64,000 bases of DNA, from assembly GCF_000970285.1 (NCBI RefSeq), contig NZ_CP009516.1, positions 4,009,036 through 4,073,035 of the forward strand, written 5' to 3'. How positions within the stretch are numbered: position 1 is the stretch's first letter; each line of letters begins with the position of its first letter. A program made the translations under genes and the position numbers. The DNA comes from Methanosarcina horonobensis HB-1 = JCM 15518 (GTDB lineage Archaea > Halobacteriota > Methanosarcinia > Methanosarcinales > Methanosarcinaceae). Shown here one piece after another: positions 8,773-17,470 of the stretch. The notes below the pieces were generated by a model. The model was given only the letters and a program-made list of their open reading frames with translations. It was not told where the DNA came from and did not search any database.

Positions 8773-10032
8773 TTAGTATGGTTTCCAGAGATAGAGGATT
8801 ATACGTGCTCCTCCGGGGTTGATCTGCCTGTAAATTGCCTCTATCTGAGAATCCCTTAAAGCCTGAGCCTCGGAGAGGTCTTCAGTCTCAACTATGGCAT
8901 GAATAGTCTCGTTAATCTTATCTGAAAATTCAGCTTCAAGTTCCGCTCTGATCTCTGCCCTGATATAGTCTGCCAGCAGGACTTGAAGTTGAGAAAATTC
9001 TGCAGTGGATGCATTTTCAGAAGAATTTTCGGATTTGAGTGCAAATCCCGTTTCAAGCAGGTCAGAGAGGTAGACATTAAATTTCTCTTCCGTTGAGGAG
9101 GAGTGTTCTTCATCCGGGTTTTCAGAAATTCCATAAAGCAGGGTCTCAAAGGACTCATCTGCTTCCCCACCGAAGACAGGTCCCGAATAATCAGATGGGA
9201 AAAGCAGCTCAACGGCTGTCTCCGCTCCTTCAAGGGCTGCAGCATCAAGAGAAACATTAAAAGCCTGAGAAAGTGCTGTTGAAGCCTCTTCGTCAGAAGA
9301 GTTAAGGGAATCTTCAAGCAAGGAATCATTTATGCAGGCAAGAAGAGAGTCCTTAGAAGGCGTACCCTCATAGAGTGGCATGGAAAGTTTTGCACTCTGC
9401 CGGATAGCATCTGCAGACGGCTCTTCTCCAATAATAAATTCGCTTCCCAGAGGGAAAGTTTCCACAGGATACCAGTAAGCTTCAAATCGGTAAGAGAACC
9501 TTCCTGCCACCTTTTTGTCCAGATAAGCAGCTATGGTTTCGGAAGCCTGATCGGAATAGTTCTCAGCTAGTGGGTTGAAGGAGAAGGAAGAGCTGTTTCT
9601 CTGCAACTTGAGGGAAATAGCCAGATATTCGGCTGTCAGGTCAGCAAAAGTCCTGTGCTTCTGTTCCTTTTCAAAAAGGGTGTGAGCAGGACTTTCCACA
9701 ATTGAATCCTCCGGAACTGAAACATTAAGCACCGAAAGAGGTGAGATTTCATACTTAAAATCCTCAAGTTTGCAGGAAAGAAATGATTCAAGCAGATAGG
9801 TATCCAGTTCTGAAGAAGTCAAATATCCGGCTGCAGTATATTGCTCATCAGCCTGCTGAGATGGCATAAGAATAATACCGGAAAGTGAAATTAACACAAG
9901 CAAAAATAGGGCATCAAAAACTGTAGAGTAGCCAGAAGATTCTCTAACAGCGTCGATCTCTACTTTTTTACTTTTAATTTCTTGCATCTGTCCGGAGTTT
10001 TTAGAAGCTCTCAAGGATTTCACCTGTTTCAC
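8773..10032 (-). CDS. Large single-pass pilin-like protein, cluster gene 4
   Basis: This is the last of four same-strand genes that each encode one N-terminal hydrophobic helix and an extracellular domain. In this 419-residue protein a charged cytoplasmic segment of about 36 residues (ending RESSGYSTVFDA) precedes the helix LFLLVLISLSGIILM. The exterior is acidic, Ser- and Glu-rich, with many NxS/T sequons, and contains a long helical stretch near residues 360-400. No catalytic motif is visible. GTG at 10032 and GTG at 10023 are both possible starts; the second has the better-spaced AGGTG. The order of the cluster and helix-first topology suggest minor pilin-like or envelope proteins. No secretion ATPase lies next to it. 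Confidence 0.6.
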   Translation of the reverse strand: MKQVKSLRASKNSGQMQEIKSKKVEIDAVRESSGYSTVFDALFLLVLISLSGIILMPSQQADEQYTAAGYLTSSELDTYLLESFLSCKLEDFKYEISPLSVLNVSVPEDSIVESPAHTLFEKEQKHRTFADLTAEYLAISLKLQRNSSSFSFNPLAENYSDQASETIAAYLDKKVAGRFSYRFEAYWYPVETFPLGSEFIIGEEPSADAIRQSAKLSMPLYEGTPSKDSLLACINDSLLEDSLNSSDEEASTALSQAFNVSLDAAALEGAETAVELLFPSDYSGPVFGGEADESFETLLYGISENPDEEHSSSTEEKFNVYLSDLLETGFALKSENSSENASTAEFSQLQVLLADYIRAEIRAELEAEFSDKINETIHAIVETEDLSEAQALRDSQIEAIYRQINPGGARIILYLWKPY

Positions 10033-10139
10033 CTATTTACCGGTTTATTTTCCGAACCATCAGTTCCTTTCCCGAACCATATCTGATTTTCAGGATCAAT
10101 CATCCCCACTTTCGACGTTTATACCACCAGAATTCTGTT

Positions 10140-10727
10140 TTACATCCATGGAGTGTTATAGAGAATTACAGTAAGGGTTCCCGGAACCGACTCTGCTGGA
10201 CCTATCTTGACCACAACCGGCACTGAAGCCGCGACTTTCTCCTGTTTTCCCATGAGGTAACCGGGTTCTACAATCCTGGACTCTATAACCCACTGCCATC
10301 GCCCGTCATCTGTCCGGATTTCGACCAGAAACGGATAATTTCCGGAAAATGCTGCAAAAAATTTATTTCTCTCATCTTCTCCTTCATGACCTGAAAGCCT
10401 ATCAAGGGCTGATGCAGAAAGAGTGCCCGGATTTTCTGCTTTCAGGACAGGTTCTTCTGCCACGGTTGCTGCAAGAAGGGAAGCACTTTCATAATTCTCA
10501 AGGGCAAAGGAGCGGTCTTCATATCCCAGATATGTCCTCGAAAGAAGGGCCGCAAGAACCACGAAACCTATAACAGCAAGAGCAGTGGCGATAAGATCTG
10601 AATGAGGTTCAAGAACTCCTTTTTCGTCCTGCAGAATTGTATCATCAGGCTTTTTCACAGTATTTTTCACAGATGCCATCCAGTTATTGATAAACGAGAA
10701 CATACTCAAAAGCAGAAACCCCCTCAC
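10140..10727 (-). CDS. Single-pass pilin-like protein, cluster gene 3
   Basis: The protein has up to 195 residues. A cytoplasmic segment of about 45 residues is followed by the helix LIATALAVIGFVVLAALL and an extracellular domain of about 130 residues ending in SVPGTLTVILYNTPWM. The exterior contains WQWVIESRIVEPGY, suggesting a beta-rich fold. Its 5' end overlaps the 3' end of cluster gene 2, so translation is probably coupled. The start is uncertain: GTG 10727, TTG 10709 and ATG 10703 are all in frame, and the G-rich stretch after 10727 fits the TTG best. No named family was recognised. Confidence 0.6.
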   Translation of the reverse strand: MRGFLLLSMFSFINNWMASVKNTVKKPDDTILQDEKGVLEPHSDLIATALAVIGFVVLAALLSRTYLGYEDRSFALENYESASLLAATVAEEPVLKAENPGTLSASALDRLSGHEGEDERNKFFAAFSGNYPFLVEIRTDDGRWQWVIESRIVEPGYLMGKQEKVAASVPVVVKIGPAESVPGTLTVILYNTPWM

Positions 10728-11322
10728 TACCCCTTATATAAACAAATTCTTTCTTTATTGAGATGTTTTCATCTGCGCTTAAAAGAGCCTCTTTGGTTCC
10801 TGATGCCCTGAGGAAATCAATGACTTCCTGAAAATTAGCTGTAAGGGGAGATTCTTTACTGCCATCAGCTCCAAACCTTGCATATAGTTTTCCCCTGAGT
10901 TCTGACTCGTTGAAAGGCAGTACTCTGAAGGTAAAGGGTCTTACAGCATTGAAATTTCTTCCATCTGATTCAGCCTTTAAATGGACATACTCTCCTGACA
11001 CGTAAACCTCTATATTCTCCCCAAAAGGAGAGGTTAGAAAGACTTCATTTTCATCAAAACGATAAGAGATTTCCTGAGTTTCCCCTGTTTCCCCAGGAAA
11101 ATTCTCTGCTCCGGCTTTATCTACTGCGGCTTTGAAATCCCTGGAAAGGAAATCCAGCTGCTCCTGTGCCTCAAGACCCTTAAAACCGGCAGCCAGTTGA
11201 AAAAGGGCTGCAAAAAGGACTACACTGGCGAGAACCAGTGCAGCTTTCGATATCAAAAAGTCAGCCCATGCAGACTCGTCTCCTGAGAGCTCCTTTACCG
11301 TACAGGTCTTTTCCAACTTCAT
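10684..11322 (-). CDS. Single-pass pilin-like protein, cluster gene 2
   Basis: The 212-residue protein begins with a short charged segment (KELSGDESAWADF) followed by the hydrophobic stretch SKAALVLASVVLFAALFQLA. The remaining 165 residues are predicted extracellular. The GDES(A)-before-helix arrangement matches GDEAA in cluster gene 1, which supports a common origin or common processing. The gene starts five bases after the stop of cluster gene 1 and overlaps gene 3. Function is unknown; a pilus-like or surface assembly is inferred from the layout only. Confidence 0.62.
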   Translation of the reverse strand: MKLEKTCTVKELSGDESAWADFLISKAALVLASVVLFAALFQLAAGFKGLEAQEQLDFLSRDFKAAVDKAGAENFPGETGETQEISYRFDENEVFLTSPFGENIEVYVSGEYVHLKAESDGRNFNAVRPFTFRVLPFNESELRGKLYARFGADGSKESPLTANFQEVIDFLRASGTKEALLSADENISIKKEFVYIRGSEGVSAFEYVLVYQ

Positions 11323-11327
11323 GTTCT

Positions 11328-11831
11328 TCAGTCAACTCCGGTTTCGGAGATCAGGACAAAAAGCCTGCCTGACTCATGGTCAATTTTCGTTGAGAGAAGT
11401 AGTCTATGCCTGCCCGAACCAAGAAACACGGGCCCGTTAAACTCAGGGTTAGAAAAGGAAGCAAGTGCAGGATAAAATTTTGATTTTCCTTTAACTGTTG
11501 TGCCATAATTGTCCGCATCCTCAGGCCAATTACCCTCCCGACCCGGCAGAGCCCCAAAGACCACAGATGTTCCCTGCGGCACTTTTATTTCAAGGACAAC
11601 TTCACTCCCTTCTCCGCGTATGGAAAGCTGTTCGGCAACACCTGTTAGTCTTGAAATCTCGTCAAAGGTTTCCCGTTCCTTTACCCCCTCCAGAAAACCG
11701 GAAAGGGAGACTGAAGAGATAAGTACAAGTACCGCAAAAAGAATACCTGTGACTGTAAGCCTGAAAGGAAGCCCGCATACTGCAGCCTCATCTCCAATCT
11801 GACAGGCTAAAGCCTGTGCCTTCCCAGCCGT
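11328..11831 (-). CDS. Single-pass pilin-like protein, cluster gene 1, apparent ACG start
   Basis: The conserved N-terminus, with GDEAAVCGLPFRLTVTG followed by ILFAVLVLIS, extends well upstream of the first in-frame GTG (11582). Reading back to the stop near 11897 finds no ATG, GTG or TTG. An excellent ribosome binding site AGGGGGGT lies seven bases before an in-frame ACG at 11831, so ACG is the most likely initiation codon. It could equally be a mutated ATG. The product would have 167 residues: a cytoplasmic segment of about 22, one helix, and an extracellular beta-rich domain ending LLLSTKIDHESGRLFVLISE. It heads the four-gene cluster. If ACG does not work, this gene is silent. Confidence 0.55.
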   Translation of the reverse strand, partial: TAGKAQALACQIGDEAAVCGLPFRLTVTGILFAVLVLISSVSLSGFLEGVKERETFDEISRLTGVAEQLSIRGEGSEVVLEIKVPQGTSVVFGALPGREGNWPEDADNYGTTVKGKSKFYPALASFSNPEFNGPVFLGSGRHRLLLSTKIDHESGRLFVLISETGVD

Positions 11832-12269
11832 AAATTTACCCCCTGAAGTCCAGATTCTGGAAAATTTTGGAGATTAAATGTAATAAAAATTAGGCTTTTT
11901 GACTATAAAAAGATTATAGTTTATTTATGGACAAAAGTTGGTCAATTTATAGACAATGGAGAATAGAATTAAAACGTAGAAGGTAGCTGAGAATCAGAAT
12001 TTACCCGATGCACTTATGGAACACAAAGTCATTTTCGCCTCACTCGAAGATTAACTAAACTCTAACCAGTACAACCTTACTCACTATACCGAACCGTTCC
12101 TGTCACGCTCGACGAAGGAGAGCGGCCTGCAGACACAAAAATAAACAAAATAGGTTACTTTTCTGAAAATATCCTTTTTAAGATTCCTCTTTTTACTTCT
12201 TTCTTCCACTCCTTATTGCTTTTCGGGCAGGGCCACCAGACAAGCTGGCGGAGGCTCTTTATGCATCTG
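11832..12269. other. Intergenic region upstream of the pilin-like cluster
   Basis: No gene is seen. The region should contain the promoter for the minus-strand cluster; several AT-rich tracts near 11900-11940 are candidates and none stands out. Confidence 0.4.
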
Positions 12270-12699
12270 TAATGTGAACTACCCCTCCCTAAACTCTTCG
12301 CGAAGCTCAGAGTTTTGAGGGAGGAGCTTCCTGAGTCACCCCTCCGCCTAATGGCGACAAGTCATACAGGCTCTTCCCCGCGTTCCGCAGGTGATGGAAT
12401 TTGAATTGGAATCTATGAGCGTGATATACTTGAGATGCTTTACAGCTTCCACCTTTCAGTGGCGTTATCTCCCGATCCCTTCAGGAGTTGCCATATCCTG
12501 TTTCCAACCGCCTTGCTTGGTTCTCGCTTCAGCTTGTGGTGACAATACAGCACTATATAATGGCCTTAATAATACAAGTAAGTTAGCAGAATCAATAACA
12601 AGAGAACGTGAGGAAGTTGACGGCTTTCATCCCCCACCTGTCGCTTCGCTCCGAGGAAGGGGACTTCCCGCCTTAAAGTTAAACGGATTTCCGGGGTAA
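12270..12699 (+). mobile_element. Probable IS200/IS605 (TnpB-type) remnant
   Basis: Two hairpin-rich segments frame about 430 bp. The first, 12284-12324, is a long stem (CCTCCCTAAACTC against GAGTTTTGAGGGAGG) within a block reading AACTACCCCTCCC. The second, about 12624-12682, runs from GTTGACGGCTTTCATCCCC to GGGACTTCCCGCC and also forms a stem. A third block of the same type occurs at 45.04 kb. Such subterminal hairpins next to a TTGAC-like end are characteristic of IS200/IS605 elements. The plus-strand frame between them (with SACGDNTALYNGLNNTSK) resembles a decayed TnpB C-terminus. No transposase core remains, so the element is dead. The family call is pattern-based. Confidence 0.45.
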
Positions 12700-12947
12700 A
12701 AGAAGTGTTTTTTCAGTCCCAGGGACATTTCTTCAGTGAATATTCTTTCTTAACTGCTTTCCAGGTTTTTAAGTCTCTTTTTTCTGGCTTGTAGGCTGGC
12801 CCCATCCCTGGCGGTGCAGTGAGAGAAAAAACGAAAAATTATCTTCGAGATTCCCAAATGGATTAACAATAAATCAGGGACTACCAGAACACATGCAAAG
12901 AGAAAAAGAGAGGAAAAAAGAGGCAGAAAAAGGACAAAGGGAAAATT

Positions 12948-14189
12948 TCAGTCCTGTTGTCCCTTAACCTTTTCAATAATTTCTTTCAGGGTAAGAAGTT
13001 CCTGTTCTCCGGAGACCATATCCCTGAGAGTCAGTTTTCCTGCTTCAAGTTCTTTTTCCCCTACAATTACCACATAATCAGCATTGATAGTATTCGCATA
13101 TGTGAGCTGGGCTTTGAAGTTGCGCTCCATAAGGTCGATCTGGACCGGCAGGTAGTTCCTTAATTCGGTTGCAACTTTTACGGCTTCCAGATGAGTATCG
13201 GGCTTTGAGACCAGCACAAGGCTTTTGACTGCTGGCGGCACGAGAGGACAGATCTCCATTATCCTGTCAAAGCCGATTCCGAAGCCTGTTGAAGGCACAT
13301 CACCGCCTCCGAAAAGCTGGATAAGCTGATAGGATCCACCTCCGCAGACTTGCTTCTGGGCACCGAGACCTTCTGCATAGATCTCAAAAACCATACCCGT
13401 GTAATAGTCAAGCCCGCGGGCAATTCCGAAGTCAAGTGAGTAATTGACGCCATATGCATCAAGAAGCTTAAGGGTCTTTTCAAAGCTTACAAGCTCAGGG
13501 ATGTTTCCGACTATTTCTTTTACCTGTGGGAGAATATACCTGCCTTCGAGGTGTATCAGACGGAAAAGGTCAGACTTCAACTGTTCTTCTGCCCCGATCT
13601 CCTCAAGCAGAGCTTCAAGGCCTGCATACTCCTTCTTGTCCACAAGCCTCATGACCTTGCTCACAATCTCGGGTTCAAGCCCTTTCAAAAGAGTACGGAT
13701 TACTGCAAGGTTTCCGAGCTTCATATCGCCCTGTATGCCTACAGCCTTTAGCAGGGCATCGGCAAGGGCAATAACCTCTGCATCAGAGTCTGACTTCCCG
13801 CTCCCTATGAGTTCGACCCCGAACTGCCAGAACTCCCTGAAACGGCCTTTCTGGGGGCGTTCATAGCGGAAACAGTTCTCGAAGTAGAACAACTTCAGAG
13901 GTTTGGGGAAAGGCTGGAGTTCATTAACATACAGCCGCATGACAGGAGCTGTGAGTTCCGGCCTGAGGGTCATTTCCCTGCCTCCTTTGTCCGTGAAGTT
14001 GTAGAGTTCCCCTACAATGCCTTCTCCGGACTTAAGGGTAAAAAGGTCCAGATGTTCAAACGTGGGCGTAATGATTTCACTGTAGCCCCAGTTACGGACA
14101 ACATTTCGCATAACGCTTTCCACGTACCTTCTCCGGGCAGTATCTGCGGGTAAAAAATCCCGGGTCCCTCTTGGCCTGTTAACTGTCAT
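12948..14189 (-). CDS. hisS: Histidyl-tRNA synthetase
   Basis: The 413-residue protein charges tRNA-His. It starts PRGTRDFLP, the class II HisRS N-terminal motif. Motif 2 is visible as [19 protein letters not shown], and the histidine-specific loop as [19 protein letters not shown]. Motif 3 lies at [14 protein letters not shown]. The last 90 residues form the anticodon-binding domain ([13 protein letters not shown] onward). The length is normal. It is monocistronic and divergent from cobD across about 480 bp. The other his genes in the window (hisH, hisI) are scattered. Confidence 0.97.
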   Translation of the reverse strand: MTVNRPRGTRDFLPADTARRRYVESVMRNVVRNWGYSEIITPTFEHLDLFTLKSGEGIVGELYNFTDKGGREMTLRPELTAPVMRLYVNELQPFPKPLKLFYFENCFRYERPQKGRFREFWQFGVELIGSGKSDSDAEVIALADALLKAVGIQGDMKLGNLAVIRTLLKGLEPEIVSKVMRLVDKKEYAGLEALLEEIGAEEQLKSDLFRLIHLEGRYILPQVKEIVGNIPELVSFEKTLKLLDAYGVNYSLDFGIARGLDYYTGMVFEIYAEGLGAQKQVCGGGSYQLIQLFGGGDVPSTGFGIGFDRIMEICPLVPPAVKSLVLVSKPDTHLEAVKVATELRNYLPVQIDLMERNFKAQLTYANTINADYVVIVGEKELEAGKLTLRDMVSGEQELLTLKEIIEKVKGQQD

Positions 14190-14667
14190 TTTTTAATGCA
14201 CCTGGTAGATATCGAATTTAGAGAAATATCGAAATTAGAAATTTATGTCGGAGGCATAATCTGCTGAATACACATCCACCTGTTCGGATAAATAATCCTA
14301 TACATTCCACAAACAGGATATAAATTCTTGTAAATGCCCTATTCATGTACTATAAGGGATTTTCTAAGGAATTTATTCTATTCCTTTTCAGCTTTTCTGG
14401 ATGTAGTTAAAAGCAAGCTATTTTACTTTTTCGTTATTTACTCTTCACAGACTGAAAATATGAATATAGAATTGGGCAGAAAAGCTGTTTTAGAAGAGGA
14501 TAAAAAACAAAATTAATATATTTATTTTGTAAAATAAAGTAGAATGGATTCCAGAAGCTAAAGTTTTCGCAATCAAATAACCATAAAGCAAATAAAGGCA
14601 AGTTTGCACGGGCCAATATAATAAACAACTTAATATACATGATTCACGCTAAATATTTGCGATCAAC
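14190..14667. other. Divergent hisS/cobD intergenic region
   Basis: It must hold the promoters of both hisS and cobD. A plus-strand frame at 14334-14516 is unlikely to be a gene: it is hydrophobic low-complexity sequence with no ribosome binding site. Confidence 0.45.
14629..14637 (+). promoter_or_regulatory. TATA-like box of cobD
   Basis: TTAATATAC lies about 30-38 bases before the GTG start of cobD. With initiation about 25 bases downstream, the leader would be very short, which fits the absence of a ribosome binding site before that GTG. Confidence 0.45.
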
Positions 14668-16158
14668 GTGTCAGAGCAAAGAAGTGTACCTTTAAGGGAG
14701 CATCTGCTGGCCCTGAAGCCCTGCAGACATGGAGGGCTAATCCAGGAAACTTCGGAGACGTACGGGATCCCCGAAAACGAGATTCTCGACTTCAGTGCAA
14801 ACTTTAACCCATTGGGAAGTCCTTTTGACTATCCGGAAACAGGGCTAAACTTTGAAGATATTATCAAGAAGAGTTACGGGAAACTCCTGGAATACCCTGA
14901 CAACAGGTATGTAGAGTTCAGGGAAGCTGCTGCAAGATTCGTAGGACCTGGAGTAGCACCGCAGAGCATCGTTCCGGGTAACGGTTCAACGGAAATAGTC
15001 CGGCTTGTAGTTGAATCCATGATAGAAAAAGGGGATATTGTCCTTTTACCCTGGCCCACCTTCGGAGAATATGAAATGCAGTGCCGGATTATGGGAGCAA
15101 AACCGGTATATCCTGCTCAGGATGAAATAAATACACTCTCTGATGAGATGCTGGAAGAAGCAAAAATCCTTTTTATCTGCAATCCGAACAATCCAACAGG
15201 AAAACTCCGCAGCAGGGAAGAACTTAAAGCCCTTGCAGAACGCTGCCGGGAACATAAGACCCTTCTCTACGTAGATGAAGCTTTCATAGAGCTTTCCGAC
15301 CCTTCTCAGAGCGTCGCAGACCTTCCTGCGGATAATGATTATGTCTTCGTCATGCGTTCCCTTACAAAGGACTTTGCAATCCCTGGAATAAGAATGGGCT
15401 TCGGAATAGCTTCTCCGGCCATGTCTGACATCCTGAATACGGCAAGGCTTTCCTGGAACCTCGGAGCTATTGCAAACACTACAGGAACTGCACTTCTCAA
15501 TATAGAAGGCGGGATTGACAGCCCATACCTGAAAAAAGCCAGGGAAATGATCCTGAAAGAAGGAGAGACGCTCAAAGCCAAACTTGACAGGATAAGGGGT
15601 TTTGAAGCCGGAGAAGTGAATGTTAATTTTATTTTCGTTGATGTAAGCAAATTCATGCTTAACTCGAGTGAACTGGCTGCACGTCTTGCATCCCGCGGAG
15701 TCCTTATCCGGGACTGTGCTTCTTTCCACGGCCTTGGAAAAAATTACATAAGGATTGCGGTCAGGACCGAAAAAGAAAACGACAGACTCATTGCCGCAAT
15801 CGGGGACGTCATCACCGAGTGGGGCAGAGAACAGGCAAAGAACGAACTGCAGCACGTAATAGAAAAAGCCAGTGAAGAAGGCATAGGAGGCAGGAAGACC
15901 TGTGAATATTACCCATGCCATTTTGAAGGCCAGAACTGCACCTTCTGTTTCTGTCCGTTTTATCCCTGTGAAAACGAAAAAACCGGAGGAAAATGGATCC
16001 AGAGCTCAAGAGGCGGCAGGGTATGGAGCTGTGTCGACTGCCACCTTGTCCATAAGAAAGAAATAGCCCAGAAAATCCTTGACTGCCTTATGCAGGAAGG
16101 AGATACTGACGAACTCGTAAAAGTAGCCTGGAAAAAAGTAATGGAGCCTATCTTATGA
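14668..16158 (+). CDS. cobD: CobD: threonine-phosphate decarboxylase with C-terminal Cys domain
   Basis: CobD is a PLP enzyme that makes the aminopropanol phosphate linker of cobamides. The aminotransferase fold covers about residues 20-385, with NPNNPTGKL and the PLP lysine in SLTKDFAIPGIRMGF. A C-terminal extension of about 100 residues carries many Cys and His: CEYYPCHFEGQNCTFCFC, then CVDCHLVHKK. To my knowledge the M. mazei homologue with this extension also phosphorylates L-threonine, so a bifunctional enzyme is likely here. The GTG start has no ribosome binding site; a leaderless message is plausible. An alternative CTG after AAGGGAG, at about codon 12, would shorten the N-terminus. 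The stop overlaps the start of cbiB by four bases (ATGA). Confidence 0.93.
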   Translation: MSEQRSVPLREHLLALKPCRHGGLIQETSETYGIPENEILDFSANFNPLGSPFDYPETGLNFEDIIKKSYGKLLEYPDNRYVEFREAAARFVGPGVAPQSIVPGNGSTEIVRLVVESMIEKGDIVLLPWPTFGEYEMQCRIMGAKPVYPAQDEINTLSDEMLEEAKILFICNPNNPTGKLRSREELKALAERCREHKTLLYVDEAFIELSDPSQSVADLPADNDYVFVMRSLTKDFAIPGIRMGFGIASPAMSDILNTARLSWNLGAIANTTGTALLNIEGGIDSPYLKKAREMILKEGETLKAKLDRIRGFEAGEVNVNFIFVDVSKFMLNSSELAARLASRGVLIRDCASFHGLGKNYIRIAVRTEKENDRLIAAIGDVITEWGREQAKNELQHVIEKASEEGIGGRKTCEYYPCHFEGQNCTFCFCPFYPCENEKTGGKWIQSSRGGRVWSCVDCHLVHKKEIAQKILDCLMQEGDTDELVKVAWKKVMEPIL

Positions 16159-17141
16159 TTATCCCGGACAGCGGGCACCTTGCTCTGGTACTTCTGTTAG
16201 CCGCAGTCATAGACATAGTTTTCGGGGAACCTCCTGCTGCTGTCCACCCCGTTGTCTGGATAGGAAAATTAATCAATTTTTTGAAAAATGCAGCCCCTAA
16301 AACCCACAGGAAACTTTACGGCACTGCAATGGCTCTTTGCTGCGTTCTCTTTGCATCTCTACTCGGATACTCCGTCCTCTACATTGCAGCCCTTCCCGGA
16401 ATTCCCTGGATTTTAGCTCTCCTTATAGAAGCTTATTTCCTTAAAGCCACGTTTGCAATTAACTGCCTGCTGAGCCCTGCAAGAGAGATTTACAAACACC
16501 TTGAAGAAGACAGGCTGGAAAAAGTAAGGGAACTGCTCCCTATCTACGTAAGCCGGAACACTTCCAAACTGACAAAAACCCAGATGTCTTCGGCTGTTGT
16601 GGAGTCCGTATCAGAGAACTATGTGGATGGCATACTGAGCCCTATTTTCTATTATGCAATCTTCGGAGAACTCGGGCTTGTAGCAGCATACGCATTTAAA
16701 GCCATAAGCACGCTGGACTCAATGGTAGGATACAAAACCGAACCTTACAGGGAACTGGGGTATTTCTCGGCCAAGTCCGATGACGTATTGAACTGGATTC
16801 CTGCCCGGATTTCGGTTATCTTTATCCTTGCTGCAGCCTTTACAGTATCTTTATTCTCTAAAAAAGGAAGAAAAATCAATCCTTTTGACAGTGTAAAGAT
16901 TGCATTCGAAGACGGGATGAAGACTCCTTCCCCAAATTCCGGTTATCCCATGGCTGCTACTGCCGGAGCTCTCGGGGTTAAGCTCGAAAAACCTGACACT
17001 TATGTTTTGGGAGCCTCGTACCCCCCTACCGAAGTAAAAGATATAAAACGGGTGTCCCAATTAATAGCAATTGCTTCAGGGTTTTCACTTGTTGCTTTTG
17101 TGGCAGTAATCCAGATGGCGGGAATCCACCTTTACCCGTAA
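16155..17141 (+). CDS. cbiB: Adenosylcobinamide-phosphate synthase CbiB
   Basis: CbiB is an integral membrane enzyme that attaches aminopropanol phosphate to adenosylcobyrate, making it the direct consumer of the CobD product. The 328-residue protein has several hydrophobic segments. Family motifs seen are DIVFGEPPAAVHPVVWIG near the N-terminus, NYVDGILSPIFYYAIFG, and PSPNSGYPMAATAGALGV. It is translationally coupled to cobD through a 4-base overlap. Length and motifs are normal. Confidence 0.95.
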   Translation: MIIPDSGHLALVLLLAAVIDIVFGEPPAAVHPVVWIGKLINFLKNAAPKTHRKLYGTAMALCCVLFASLLGYSVLYIAALPGIPWILALLIEAYFLKATFAINCLLSPAREIYKHLEEDRLEKVRELLPIYVSRNTSKLTKTQMSSAVVESVSENYVDGILSPIFYYAIFGELGLVAAYAFKAISTLDSMVGYKTEPYRELGYFSAKSDDVLNWIPARISVIFILAAAFTVSLFSKKGRKINPFDSVKIAFEDGMKTPSPNSGYPMAATAGALGVKLEKPDTYVLGASYPPTEVKDIKRVSQLIAIASGFSLVAFVAVIQMAGIHLYP

Positions 17142-17173
17142 TTCGTGACATACATCCGTTAATTGTCCCCTTT

Positions 17174-17215
17174 AATTCAAACCCATCAATTTAAACCCAT
17201 CAATTTAAACCCATT
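17174..17215. repeat. 14-bp tandem repeat, three copies
   Basis: AATTCAAACCCATC, AATTTAAACCCATC and AATTTAAACCCATT follow one another without spacers, and a decayed fourth copy begins at 17216. The array lies between cbiB and cobZ in a non-coding gap of about 330 bp. Confidence 0.8.
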
Positions 17216-17358
17216 AATTGAAATTCGCTAATTTACAGAGTTCCGGTCAATTACAGTCCTGAGTTTTATGTGGAATCATGGACTCTGAGAAAACTAAGTG
17301 TGCCCGGCAGGTGATGCTGGAAGCATTAACCCATTACATTACCTGTATAGAAGTTTAA

Positions 17359-17397
17359 AACCAGGCTTATAAACCATTTTTCATTTTAAGCCTGGTT
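17359..17397 (+). promoter_or_regulatory. TATA box inside an 11-bp inverted repeat before cobZ
   Basis: AACCAGGCTTA (17359-17369) and TAAGCCTGGTT (17387-17397) are perfect inverted copies separated by 17 bases. CTTATAAACC at the start of the spacer is a good archaeal TATA box. Transcription would begin near 17395, about 75 bases before cobZ. The arrangement suits an operator that overlaps the promoter; an RNA hairpin at the 5' end of the message is a second possibility. Confidence 0.5.
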
Positions 17398-17470
17398 ATT
17401 TCAAGACCGACCGTTTTAATAATTTAAAGAAGCCTGAAATGACCGTTTTGACAACCCCGGAGTGATCAGT

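Noticed and set aside
14334-14516. 60-residue plus-strand frame before cobD
   Set aside because: No ribosome binding site, odd composition, and it lies in the divergent promoter region.
15046-15921. 291-codon minus-strand frame inside cobD
   Set aside because: Shadow of cobD; composition is Cys/Phe-rich and matches no family.
17142-17470. Cobalamin riboswitch before cobZ
   Set aside because: No B12-box-like sequence or multi-stem fold was found; only tandem repeats and the inverted repeat are present.
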